A stretch of DNA of 9,981 nt from Clostridia bacterium (lineage in GTDB: Bacteria; Bacillota; Clostridia; Christensenellales; CAG-917): the NCBI GenBank assembly GCA_017500745.1, contig JAFVYE010000084.1:1-9981 (forward strand), read 5' to 3'. A model generated the notes under the pieces. That model did not search any database and had not been told where the DNA came from. It saw nothing but the letters and a program-made list of their open reading frames with translations. A program made the translations under genes and the position numbers. Of the stretch, positions 1 through 7,008 are shown one piece after another; the stretch's first letter is position 1, and the number at the start of each line of letters is the position of its first letter.

Positions 1-285
1 GCTGGTACTTATAAAAAGTGGGCTATTGAAAACGGCAAAAACTACTTCTCAGTTGCATCAGGCGGCGGCACGGGTAGAACCTTGCACCCCGACAACATGG
101 CAGCAGGTCCTGCATCATACGGCATGACAGACACCATGGGACGTATGCACAGTGACGCACAATTTGCAGGCAGTTCATCAGTTCCTGCACACGTTGAAAT
201 GATGGGCCTCATCGGCATGGGCAACAACCCCATGGTTGGCGCATCAGTTGCATGTGCAGTTGCAGTCCAAGAAGCACTTGCATAA
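1..285 (+). CDS. GGGtGRT protein, C-terminal part (5' end outside window)
   Basis: The reading frame is open from base 1 and ends in TAA at 283-285, giving the last 94 residues of a protein whose start lies to the left. The diagnostic signature GGGTGRT is at residues 21-27 of the fragment (bases 61-81), followed by a Gly/Met/Ala-rich tail with HVEMMGLIGMGNNPMVGA near the end. This matches the family named for that motif (Pfam GGGtGRT, roughly 330 residues), so about the last third is present. The biochemical role is not established. From memory, relatives often sit beside a NifU-like iron-sulfur scaffold gene, but that neighbour, if present, would lie outside the window. There is no signal peptide or membrane segment in the visible part. 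A strong terminator follows 16 bases after the stop, so this is the last gene of its transcript. Confidence 0.93.
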   Translation, partial: AGTYKKWAIENGKNYFSVASGGGTGRTLHPDNMAAGPASYGMTDTMGRMHSDAQFAGSSSVPAHVEMMGLIGMGNNPMVGASVACAVAVQEALA

Positions 286-301
286 TCAACTCAACATCAA
301 C

Positions 302-330
302 AAAAGGCACTCATAAGAGTGCCTTTTTTT
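302..330 (+). terminator. Intrinsic terminator after the GGGtGRT gene
   Basis: An 11-bp perfect stem (AAAAGGCACTC at 302-312 with GAGTGCCTTTT at 317-327) closes a 4-base ATAA loop and runs into a T tract ending at 330. It ends the + strand transcript coming from the left. Confidence 0.95.
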
Positions 331-332
331 GT

Positions 333-358
333 GCACAATGCAATGCTATTGTGCTTTT
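333..358 (+). terminator. Weak second hairpin, possible backup terminator
   Basis: GCACAAT (333-339) pairs with ATTGTGC (348-354) across an 8-base loop, followed by only four T residues. It lies directly behind the strong terminator at 302-330. It could be a backup site or have no function. Confidence 0.35.
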
Positions 359-448
359 AATAACATATATCTGCAATCAATGGCTGAAGCACTCTCTTGC
401 GCGCGCTATATATAGTTGATTTCATACCCCACGGCCAATTTTTTGCAC

Positions 449-478
449 AAAAAAAGCACCGAACAATCGGTGCTTTTT
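449..478 (-). terminator. Intrinsic terminator of the YegP-like membrane protein gene
   Basis: AAAAAGCACCG (451-461) and CGGTGCTTTTT (468-478) form a perfect 11-bp stem with a 6-base loop. Read on the - strand the stem is followed by a continuous T run (the A run at 449-455). It lies 27 bases beyond the stop codon of the gene ending at 505. The T run on the other side is shorter, so + strand termination is possible but weaker. The stretch 359-448 between the hairpins shows no gene. Confidence 0.9.
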
Positions 479-504
479 GATTGAGTTTTGAGGGATCTAA
501 CAAA

Positions 505-1473
505 CTATTCTTGCATTCTGACAACGTCTGTTTGTGCAAAGTACTTCATGCGCTTACGGCTGGTTTCTGCCTCTTCACGTGTGGGCTTGTTAGGACCTGT
601 GTAAACGTTGAGCTTGCGAGTAAGAACATAGTTGTATACACCGTCTTTGCCAACCACGTCGTAGGTGCCTGCAAGAACGTGCTTTTTGAAACGCTTGATT
701 GCGTCACGGCAGTATTGCTCGCTGGTGTAGTTGTGGCTTTCATACAAGGTGACTTCCTTGTTGGAGTAAAGGGAGAAATAGTACTCGCCTTCTGCGTTGT
801 GCTCAATGATATATTGACCATAGATGTCAGACATGTCAAGGCCTATTGAGGTGCGTTTGACGCCCACACGAGGTTCCTTTGCCTTTTCTGTGAGAGGTGC
901 TGCAGGTGACTTGATCTTGCGGACAACTCTTTCAACGGGAGGCAAATACATCTTTTGCACGTATACGGGGGCTTTGCCTTCATAATAGCAAACGTCAATG
1001 GGGTCATAATAGTAGCCGTCGTATTCGCCATCGTAGTTGCTCCAATCTCCTTGTCTTTGATCAATGGGGAGTGTGTCTGCGGAGATGGGATTTTCCTCAT
1101 TGGGAACTGCGTTTACGGGAGCAGGTGCTTCCACGGGTGCAGGTGCGGGTGCGTCTGCAACGGGAGCAGGTGCCTCCACGGGTGCAGGTGCCTCAGCGGG
1201 TGCGGGAGCGTCTGCAACGGGTGCAGGTGCGTCCACGGGAGCGGGCTCATCTTTGGGAAGCTCAAATCCGTCTTGACCAACATATGCAGAGAGGAATGCG
1301 GTTTCATCAAGTTCATCTTGATGCTCTTTTTTGCCTTTGACTCCACTTACGATGGCAAGGATGACGCCAAGAAGAATGACAGCGCCAACAACACCGATGA
1401 CGATCCATCCAACGATGCCGTCAAAGATGCCTGCGATGCTAAATGAGAACAGGTTTTGCAATGAATTAAGCAT
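505..1473 (-). CDS. Membrane-anchored protein with Pro/Ala repeat linker and YegP/DUF1508-like domain
   Basis: The protein has 322 residues. One strongly hydrophobic segment (about 15-43) lies near the N-terminus and is followed by GVKGKK, so it is probably a single-pass anchor with the rest in the cytoplasm by the positive-inside rule. Residues 77-120 are a Pro/Ala/Val repeat (APAPVE, APAPVADAP), a likely extended linker. Residues 144-166 are acidic and tyrosine-rich. Residues about 218-285 (YIIEHNAEGEYYFSLYSNKE, then SEQYCRDAIKRFKKHV) resemble the DUF1508/YegP fold, in which short beta strands carry a 'G.YyF.L....g..l..S..Y.s...c..aI' pattern; the tail is basic. The ATG at 1473 has GGGGTG at 1478-1483 as ribosome binding site. 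The gene stands alone, with its own promoter at 1506-1534 and a terminator at 449-478. Function is unknown. The domain match is by pattern and is moderate; the repeat and anchor are directly visible. Confidence 0.8.
   Translation of the reverse strand: MLNSLQNLFSFSIAGIFDGIVGWIVIGVVGAVILLGVILAIVSGVKGKKEHQDELDETAFLSAYVGQDGFELPKDEPAPVDAPAPVADAPAPAEAPAPVEAPAPVADAPAPAPVEAPAPVNAVPNEENPISADTLPIDQRQGDWSNYDGEYDGYYYDPIDVCYYEGKAPVYVQKMYLPPVERVVRKIKSPAAPLTEKAKEPRVGVKRTSIGLDMSDIYGQYIIEHNAEGEYYFSLYSNKEVTLYESHNYTSEQYCRDAIKRFKKHVLAGTYDVVGKDGVYNYVLTRKLNVYTGPNKPTREEAETSRKRMKYFAQTDVVRMQE
1114..1245 (-). repeat. In-frame Pro/Ala coding repeat with a 57-bp period
   Basis: This segment encodes the Pro/Ala linker of the YegP-like protein. 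The 41-base blocks starting at 1142 and 1199 differ at only three positions, so the higher-order unit is 57 bp (19 codons), built from shorter units encoding APAPVE and APVADAP. Such in-frame repeats can gain or lose copies by slippage without breaking the gene. Confidence 0.9.
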
Positions 1474-1505
1474 AGTTCACCCCATAAATACTATTATGCT
1501 GTATA

Positions 1506-1534
1506 ATTGTATCACACGCGCCCGTGAATTTCAA
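1506..1534 (-). promoter_or_regulatory. Sigma-A promoter of the YegP-like gene with a palindrome between -35 and -10
   Basis: On the - strand the -35 box is TTGAAA (1529-1534), the spacer is exactly 17 bp, and the -10 box is TACAAT (1506-1511), 32 bases ahead of the start codon at 1473. The spacer contains TCACACGCGCCCGTGA (1512-1527), which is symmetric at 12 of 16 positions (TCAC..GCGC..GTGA), as expected for a repressor operator. The promoter is clear; operator function is an inference. Confidence 0.75.
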
Positions 1535-1656
1535 TCTTTTTTTTAAATTTTATACATTTTGTTATGCATAAAGAAATTTTGAGATTTTTTGGAAATTATA
1601 AATGATAACTTGATGAAAGGTTTAGGCCGTAAATATGGCAAAATCTGCAACCAAAT

Positions 1657-3252
1657 TTAAACGGAAAAAATAACTGCCGTGGCAACGATTGAAGCAAAAA
1701 CTGCAAGCCAAAGTGCGACTGCAATCACCCTTGTTCTGCGCTTCATAAATACGTATTTTGAGCACAATATGGCGCTGACAATCCATGCGACAATAAAGAA
1801 AACTGTCACATTGACGTCTATGTTTGCCCAAGGGATTGACCCCACAAATTCTGTCCAAAGACGGAAAGGAAGGATGAGAAATTGCATCACGACACTCAAT
1901 CCCCAAAGTGTTGTCAATTGACAGAACACAGTGATTATCAGCAGAATTATATAGATAAACATCAAGTACGGCAAAATGAGCAGGTTTGAAAGTATGAACA
2001 AAACAGGCACTGCTTTGAAAAAGTGTGCAACAATTGGCAAGGTCATTACATTTGCAGACAAGCTGACTGACGTGATGTCTGCCACCCTATTCCACCCCTT
2101 GCCAATCATCTTTCCTGCAAAGTCAACCGCCTTGTTGTCGGACTTCAATTTTCTTGACAACCCCACCTTGTCATAGACGGCAACAAACCAGCCCTTGAAC
2201 TTGCCTTGATAAGCAAATATCCCAAACACGGCAAAGACGCTGAGCAGAAATCCTACGTCCATCAAACTTTGTGGCCTGAACACCATGAGCAAAATTGTTG
2301 CAAGTGACAGAGAGGACAACTTGTCGTACTTGAACCCCATTATCACTCCAAAGTTGAGCACCGGCGTCATTACAAACGCACGGATTGATGATGCCGTGAA
2401 TCCGCACATCATCACGTAAAAGAAGGTGATGACTGCCACCGCTATAAAGGAAATCACCGGTTTGATTTTGGTCCTCTTGAGCAAGAACAATATGGCACTT
2501 GCAAGAGCTGTCACGTGGAGTCCGCTGACAGCGAGGACGTGGGCAAGCCCACTGCTCTTTATGCCGTCATACAAGTTGTCGTCAATGCCAAACTTGTCCC
2601 CAAGCACAAGGGCTTGACATATCATTGCCGTGTTGCCATCGGTGTTTTCATAAAACATCTGCTTGATGCTCAACTGCCAGCTGAGAGGAAAATCTGGCTT
2701 GCCGTCCGCAACCTTTTGCACTGTGGTTGCCCACATATTGTAGTAGGTCTTTTGGTTGACAGAAACCGAATAAAACGTGTCAAACCATTGGTGATCCTCA
2801 AACTGAAAGTTGCCTTGTATGACGACTACGTCCCCTGCACCAAACTCCGGTCTGTCATCTCCCGACACCCTTACGTATGCTCGGCCCTCAAGGATTTTGT
2901 CGTCAAACACTACGTCTTTGACGTAGAAAGCGGTCATTCCGTCCTCAACCACGATCTCGCTGTCTACCGTGGCTTGGATTGAGGTGTGTCCATTTGGCAC
3001 CATTCTGCTGTCGTAAACGTCATTGGCACCGCACATGGCAACAATGCCCAGCAACAACGCCACCGCTGTGTATCCAAATCTGCGAGTTTTTGAAAATGAA
3101 AACAGCCCTATCACGCATAATGCGGATAGGACTGCTGGAATCAGTCTATATAATTTGTTGAAAGGATAAAGAACTTCGCCAATCAGCAAGCCCACTGTGA
3201 GAAACAGCGCAAAAATGCAGACGGGACGATAGTTGAATATCCTCTTTTTCAT
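1657..3252 (-). CDS. comEC: ComEC/Rec2-family DNA uptake channel protein without the metallo-beta-lactamase domain
   Basis: This 531-residue protein is a multi-pass membrane protein. ComEC forms the channel that carries single-stranded DNA across the cytoplasmic membrane during natural transformation. Two or three N-terminal helices (about 10-76) precede a soluble DUF4131-like region (about 90-185). The Competence domain then carries the hallmark SGLAHVLAVSGLHV (234-247) and GFTASSIRAF (284-293), with further helices to the C-terminus. Full-length ComEC proteins such as the Bacillus one are about 770 residues and end in a metallo-beta-lactamase-like nuclease domain. No HxHxDH motif is present here, and the protein stops after its last helix and a few residues. 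The ATG overlaps the stop of the DUF1667 gene (ATGA at 3249-3252) and has no Shine-Dalgarno sequence of its own, so translation is probably coupled. No hairpin terminator is seen behind it. The family call is firm; real transformability is unproven. Confidence 0.92.
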   Translation of the reverse strand: MKKRIFNYRPVCIFALFLTVGLLIGEVLYPFNKLYRLIPAVLSALCVIGLFSFSKTRRFGYTAVALLLGIVAMCGANDVYDSRMVPNGHTSIQATVDSEIVVEDGMTAFYVKDVVFDDKILEGRAYVRVSGDDRPEFGAGDVVVIQGNFQFEDHQWFDTFYSVSVNQKTYYNMWATTVQKVADGKPDFPLSWQLSIKQMFYENTDGNTAMICQALVLGDKFGIDDNLYDGIKSSGLAHVLAVSGLHVTALASAILFLLKRTKIKPVISFIAVAVITFFYVMMCGFTASSIRAFVMTPVLNFGVIMGFKYDKLSSLSLATILLMVFRPQSLMDVGFLLSVFAVFGIFAYQGKFKGWFVAVYDKVGLSRKLKSDNKAVDFAGKMIGKGWNRVADITSVSLSANVMTLPIVAHFFKAVPVLFILSNLLILPYLMFIYIILLIITVFCQLTTLWGLSVVMQFLILPFRLWTEFVGSIPWANIDVNVTVFFIVAWIVSAILCSKYVFMKRRTRVIAVALWLAVFASIVATAVIFSV

Positions 3253-3590
3253 TGAGCTACGCCGGTGATAACCAAGTTTACGCCGTCTGCATAGAAGTTC
3301 TCTTCAATGATATCTCCAATTTTGACGTCTGCGCTTACAACAATCTTGCCAACACACTCTGCTGCTTCTCTCACTTTGTCTTTGGGGATGGGCCCGGAGG
3401 TCTTTGCAGATGCCATGCCTCCGTCTGCTCTCTTAACCAAAGTTGTGAGCACTCTTACAGGAGCAGTAAACTCCTGCTCGCCGTACTTTTTGCCACGAGG
3501 ACAGGTGTGTCCTTGTACGGTGATGACGCCGTTATTTTCCTCAACTGTCAAAGGACAGCCCATAGGGCACATAATGCATATCATATTCAT
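3249..3590 (-). CDS. DUF1667 protein, four-cysteine redox partner
   Basis: This 113-residue protein starts with ICIMCPMGCPL and has Cys5, Cys8, Cys12 and Cys30 in a CxxCxxxC...C arrangement like the N-terminal [4Fe-4S] motif of molybdopterin oxidoreductases, although no cofactor domain follows. This is the DUF1667 pattern and length. The conserved pairing with GlpA-like and GlpB-like flavoproteins suggests it supplies an Fe-S centre, possibly as the electron-transfer subunit of the complex; this role is inferred. The start at 3590 has GAGG at 3596-3599 and overlaps the upstream stop in an ATGA. The stop in turn overlaps the comEC start. No signal peptide or membrane segment is seen. Confidence 0.9.
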   Translation of the reverse strand: MNMICIMCPMGCPLTVEENNGVITVQGHTCPRGKKYGEQEFTAPVRVLTTLVKRADGGMASAKTSGPIPKDKVREAAECVGKIVVSADVKIGDIIEENFYADGVNLVITGVAQ

Positions 3591-4819
3591 ACCAACCTCA
3601 CAGTCACGTCCCCTGTGATATCGGCACGTGTAAGGGTGATTTTTTCCATTTCGCCGGGGGCGAGAATGAGTGTCTTGCGTGAATAAACTTCTTTGCCGTC
3701 AACTTCCACAACTATGCGCTTGCCTTTGTACACATCGCCAACGCGGAAATAGACGTCAACCTTGCCTTCATTGCCCTTTGCTATCCTTTGAGGAAGGGCG
3801 TAGCGCACTCCGTCAACTGCTTTGACACTTATAGTGTCACCACTCTTGAGAGCTCCCATTGCGTAGTCTGCTGCGGATGCGCCTGCAATCTCTGCTTCAC
3901 GGGATACGTTGTCAACAAGATCATGGACGTGGAGCACGTTGCCACAGGAGAACACACCTTCAAGTGACGTCATTCTGTTTTGATCAACCACAGCCCCTGA
4001 AGTGATGGGGGACATTTCTACGTCAAGACCATTCAAGAGATCGTTTTCGGGAATAAGACCAACGGACAAAAGCAAAGTGTCGCATTCAACGTATTGCTCT
4101 TGTTCAAGGATGGGATTTCTGTTTTCATCAACAGGTGCATAATAAAGACCTGTAAGACGAGGACTGCCCACCAAACGTGTAATGGTGTGGGCGTACTTGA
4201 TGGGGATGTCGTAGTCGTTGAGGCATTGAACGATGTTGCGCTTCAAGCCACTCGAATAAGGCATAAGTTCCAGCACAAGCTCCACTTCTGCGCCTTCAAG
4301 AGTCATGCGTCTTGCCATGATGAGTCCAATGTCGCCACTGCCAAGGATGACCACCTTTTTGCCCACGAGATATCCCTTCATGTTGCAGAGCTTTTGTGCC
4401 ATGCCAGCAGTGTACACTCCTGCAGGGCGTGTGCCGGGGACTGCAATTGCCCCTGCCGTGCGCTCTCTACATCCCATTGCAAGAACAACTGCCCCTGCTT
4501 CAACGGTGACGTATCCTTGAGGACACAAGATTTCAACCTTTCTATCTGCAGTAAGACGCAACACCATGCTTTCAAGCATGACGTCTATGTGCTTGCTTTC
4601 AACCAATTTGACAAATCTGTCTGCATATTCGGGGCCCGTCAACTCCTCTCCAATGTAGTGAAGTCCAAATCCGTTGTGGATGCATTGATTGAGGATGCCT
4701 CCAAGGCGAACGTCACGCTCTACTATGAGGACTTTTGCTCCCTTTTCAAAGGCGGAAAGAGCTGCTGCCATGCCTGCAGGGCCACCGCCGATGACTACAA
4801 CGTCATATCTCTTAGTCAT
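3587..4819 (-). CDS. FAD/NAD(P)-dependent oxidoreductase, GlpB-like subunit of the DUF1667 complex
   Basis: This 410-residue protein is a two-dinucleotide-fold flavoprotein. The N-terminal FAD site is VVVIGGGPAG (7-16) with the acidic end of the second strand at ERD (34-36). A second nucleotide site, VVILGSGDIG (156-165), should bind NAD(H). FSCGNVLHVHDLVDNV near residue 300 is the closing FAD-binding stretch. LGGILNQCIHNGFG (39-52) is typical of this group. No thioredoxin-reductase CxxC is present. The last 70 or so residues form an extra beta-rich domain. The likely role is to pass electrons between the GlpA-like dehydrogenase, the DUF1667 protein and NAD(H), but the electron acceptor is not known. 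The ATG has GGAGGTG at 4824-4830; it overlaps the upstream gene by 8 bases and the downstream gene by 4. Many generic 'NAD(P)/FAD oxidoreductases' share the fold, so the complex assignment rests on the neighbours. Confidence 0.88.
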   Translation of the reverse strand: MTKRYDVVVIGGGPAGMAAALSAFEKGAKVLIVERDVRLGGILNQCIHNGFGLHYIGEELTGPEYADRFVKLVESKHIDVMLESMVLRLTADRKVEILCPQGYVTVEAGAVVLAMGCRERTAGAIAVPGTRPAGVYTAGMAQKLCNMKGYLVGKKVVILGSGDIGLIMARRMTLEGAEVELVLELMPYSSGLKRNIVQCLNDYDIPIKYAHTITRLVGSPRLTGLYYAPVDENRNPILEQEQYVECDTLLLSVGLIPENDLLNGLDVEMSPITSGAVVDQNRMTSLEGVFSCGNVLHVHDLVDNVSREAEIAGASAADYAMGALKSGDTISVKAVDGVRYALPQRIAKGNEGKVDVYFRVGDVYKGKRIVVEVDGKEVYSRKTLILAPGEMEKITLTRADITGDVTVRLV

Positions 4820-6242
4820 TGGGCACCTCCTTTACGCTGTAAAGGGCAATGTTTGAGCCACTTCTTCCCTTTCTGATTTCGGTGATGGGGAGGTCAAGCT
4901 CTCGTGAAAGAATTTCCATGACTCTGGTTGCGCAGAAACCACCTTGGCATCTGCCCATGCCCGCACGCACTCTGCGCTTGACGGCATCAACCGTCTTTGC
5001 AGGGAGGGGGGAGTGGATTGCTCTCACAATTTCTGCCTCGCTGACCTTTTCACATCTGCAAACAATTCTGCCCCATGCCTCGTCCTCTTTGATGAGAGCG
5101 TTCAAGGTGTCTCCGTCAACTTCGCTGAGGCGGTTGACTCTGGGCATTGTTGTCACACAGTTTTCCTTTTGTGTTTTGCCCTCGCACACAAGCCCTTCAA
5201 CATACTCAGCAATTGCAGGTGCAGATGAAAGACCGGGGGAACAAATGCCAATGGCCATGACAAAGTTGGGCACAACCTTTGACTTGCCGATGACAAAGTC
5301 ATCACCAATGATAGTGCGCACGCCCGCATAGGTGCGGATGCACTTGCGCACCACTGGATTGCGGTATGTCTTGGCCACGTTCTTGCGTATGTCGGCAAGA
5401 CCATCAAGAGTGACTGCCACATCTCCTTCATCACAAAGTGATGAGGTGGGGCCGTATATCACGTTGCCATCCGCTGTGGGAGCCACCAATATGCCTTTGC
5501 CTGCCGAAGTGGGCAGAGGAAATATGACTGTTTGGATATTTTGTCTTTCGGTGTTGTCAAGGACGTAATATTCGCCTTTGCGGAAGGTGGTGTCGTAATG
5601 CTCTGCTCCTGCCATATCGTTGACATCTGCACCAAATGCGCCTGCGCAGTTGACAACCGTCTTTGCCTTGTACTCTCCGCCATTTGTGGTGACAGTCCAA
5701 AGAGCGCCATCCTGTGCAAGTGCCACAACTTCCTCTTCAAGACGGATTTCTGCTCCGTTCAAGCAAGCACGGTCTGCAAGGGCGATGCAAAGTTGATAAG
5801 GGGACACAATGCCTGCCTCTTTTGCGTACAACGACCACTTGATGCTGTCGCTGAGATTGGGCTCAAACTCGTGGGTTTTGACTCCGTCAAAAACCTCCAC
5901 GTCAACTCCGTTGGCAACGCCCTTGTTGTAGAGCTCATCAATGCCATCACGGCCACTTTCATCTGCCACAACAAGTGAGCCACACTTCAAGTGAGGCACG
6001 TCAAGTTCCTCAACAAGAGGCCACATGAGCTGATTGCCTCTCACGTTGAACTTTGCCTTCAAAGTGCCGGGCTTACAGTCATAACCAGCATGGACTATGC
6101 CACTGTTTGCCCTTGTTGCTCCAACGGACACGTCATCGTCCTTTTCCAAAAGCAAAGTGGCAATGTCGTAACGTGCAAGTCTATCAAGAACTGCGGTGCC
6201 GACAACGCCACCTCCGATTACTATACAATCGTATATTTTCAT
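4812..6242 (-). CDS. GlpA-like FAD-dependent dehydrogenase with C-terminal BFD-type [2Fe-2S] domain
   Basis: This 476-residue protein has a DAO-type flavoprotein domain (about 1-370) with the FAD motif CIVIGGGVVG (6-15) and the substrate-side motif RANSGIVHAGYDCKPGTLKAK seen in glycerol-3-phosphate and 2-hydroxyglutarate dehydrogenases. The BFD-like tail (about 391-450) has four cysteines, Cys395, Cys397, Cys432 and Cys437 (CRC and RCQGGFC), which should bind [2Fe-2S]. It most likely oxidises glycerol-3-phosphate to dihydroxyacetone phosphate and sends electrons to the next two gene products. L-2-hydroxyglutarate or another 2-hydroxy acid is a real alternative, and no glycerol kinase or facilitator gene is nearby to decide. 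Length is near that of Clostridial homologues and shorter than E. coli GlpA. The ATG at 6242 is preceded by AAAGGGA (6249-6255), which lies inside a hairpin. The gap to the upstream pyrophosphatase gene is 29 bases. Confidence 0.87.
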   Translation of the reverse strand: MKIYDCIVIGGGVVGTAVLDRLARYDIATLLLEKDDDVSVGATRANSGIVHAGYDCKPGTLKAKFNVRGNQLMWPLVEELDVPHLKCGSLVVADESGRDGIDELYNKGVANGVDVEVFDGVKTHEFEPNLSDSIKWSLYAKEAGIVSPYQLCIALADRACLNGAEIRLEEEVVALAQDGALWTVTTNGGEYKAKTVVNCAGAFGADVNDMAGAEHYDTTFRKGEYYVLDNTERQNIQTVIFPLPTSAGKGILVAPTADGNVIYGPTSSLCDEGDVAVTLDGLADIRKNVAKTYRNPVVRKCIRTYAGVRTIIGDDFVIGKSKVVPNFVMAIGICSPGLSSAPAIAEYVEGLVCEGKTQKENCVTTMPRVNRLSEVDGDTLNALIKEDEAWGRIVCRCEKVSEAEIVRAIHSPLPAKTVDAVKRRVRAGMGRCQGGFCATRVMEILSRELDLPITEIRKGRSGSNIALYSVKEVPND

Positions 6243-6246
6243 TCCA

Positions 6247-6268
6247 TATCCCTTTGGGGATAATCCCC
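6247..6268 (-). promoter_or_regulatory. Two mutually exclusive hairpins over the ribosome binding site of the GlpA-like gene
   Basis: TATCCC (6247-6252) can pair with GGGATA (6257-6262), burying the AAAGGGA ribosome binding site. The upstream TCCCC (6264-6268) can instead pair with GGGGA (6256-6260) and leave it free. The pairings share bases, so only one can form. There is no T run, so this is not a terminator. Regulatory use is speculative. Confidence 0.3.
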
Positions 6269-6271
6269 ACC

Positions 6272-6805
6272 TTATTTCACGTTAAATTTCTTCTTGTATT
6301 GATGGATATTGTCTTTGATGATGAGTTCTGCAAAAGCACGATCTTTGACTTGGAAAACCGTGGTTTGCTTCTCCTCAAGTTGCTTGTACACTCTAAAGAA
6401 GTGTGCCATCTCCTGCATGATGTGGGGAGGAAGATCTTCAATTTCCTTGTAGATGCTCCAGTTGGGATCTTTGAAGGGGATTGCGATGATCTTGTAGTCC
6501 ATATCTCCGCCGTCTTGCATCATCATGACACCAATGGGATAGCAACGCACCATTGCCATGGGGACGATTGCTTCGCTGCAAAGGACCAATACGTCAAGAG
6601 GGTCATTGTCATCACTATAAGTGAGAGGAATGAAACCGTAGTTTGCAGGATAGTGTGTTGAGGTGTGCAAAACTCTGTCAAGGATGAGGACTCCCGTTTC
6701 CTTGTCCAATTCATACTTGTTTTTGCATCCCTTTGAGATTTCAATGACAGCAAGGAAATCTGTTGGGGATATTCTTTGGGGATCTACGTCGTGCCAAATG
6801 CTCAT
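6272..6805 (-). CDS. ppa: Inorganic pyrophosphatase, family I (soluble)
   Basis: This 177-residue protein is a cytoplasmic enzyme that hydrolyses pyrophosphate to two phosphates and so pulls biosynthetic reactions forward. All active-site residues of the family can be matched to the E. coli enzyme: Glu22, Lys30, Glu32, Arg44, Tyr56, the signature DDNDPLDV (65-72) with Asp66, Asp68 and Asp71, then Asp98, Asp103, Lys105, and Tyr140-Lys141 in FFRVYK. Length is normal for a bacterial family I enzyme. The ATG at 6805 has AGGAGA at 6812-6817. The gene lies about 47 bases after the M20 peptidase remnant and 29 bases before the GlpA-like gene on the same strand. I see no convincing promoter of its own, so it is probably cotranscribed with the peptidase. 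Confidence 0.97.
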   Translation of the reverse strand: MSIWHDVDPQRISPTDFLAVIEISKGCKNKYELDKETGVLILDRVLHTSTHYPANYGFIPLTYSDDNDPLDVLVLCSEAIVPMAMVRCYPIGVMMMQDGGDMDYKIIAIPFKDPNWSIYKEIEDLPPHIMQEMAHFFRVYKQLEEKQTTVFQVKDRAFAELIIKDNIHQYKKKFNVK

Positions 6806-6852
6806 ATTGTTTCTCCTATAAATGTTGGTTGACGAAACTTGTTTGTCTGTGT

Positions 6853-7008
6853 CTATTTGAAGTTGCTGATAAATTTCTTGAAAAATGCCGTGCCGTCAAT
6901 CAGAGATTGAACGTCAATGTTTTCATCGCTTGCATGCATTGATGCAAGTTGTTGAGGATTGAGGTGGCAAGGGGTGCATCGGATTGCGCAAGGCACATTG
7001 TCTGCATA
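6853..7008 (-). pseudogene. Detached C-terminus of the M20 peptidase, in the -1 frame
   Basis: From about 7008 the -1 frame on the same strand reads TYADNVPCAIRCTPCHL, then LASMHASDENIDVQSLIDG, and ends in FKKFISNFK with TAG at 6853-6855. This matches the usual end of the carboxypeptidase-S-like M20 group ('..rF.P......iHg.nE.i....l..g..f...i'). The annotated frame instead yields 35 or so unrelated residues and a TGA at 6900. Adding one base near 7008 would restore a protein of 444 residues. Confidence 0.85.

Noticed and set aside
372..421. AATCAA...TTGATT inverted pair and ATATATA tract as a possible attachment or operator site
   Set aside because: The arms are 6 bp and 36 bases apart in AT-rich DNA, with no integrase or regulator nearby; this is expected by chance.
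955..1446. Cysteine-rich 163-residue open frame on the + strand
   Set aside because: It is the antisense shadow of the Pro/Ala repeat; the Gly/Cys pattern is a by-product of that repeat and there is no ribosome binding site.
1541..1656. AT-rich stretch behind comEC as a terminator or small gene
   Set aside because: It contains no GC-stem hairpin with a T run and no short frame with a ribosome binding site and sensible codons.
4094..4876. 260-residue open frame on the + strand opposite the GlpB-like gene
   Set aside because: It lies antisense to a clearly conserved flavoprotein, shows no recognisable domain, and results from the codon bias of the real gene.
6256..6268. GGGGATAATCCCC hairpin as a terminator between ppa and the GlpA-like gene
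   Set aside because: The stem is only 5 bp and no T run follows on either strand.
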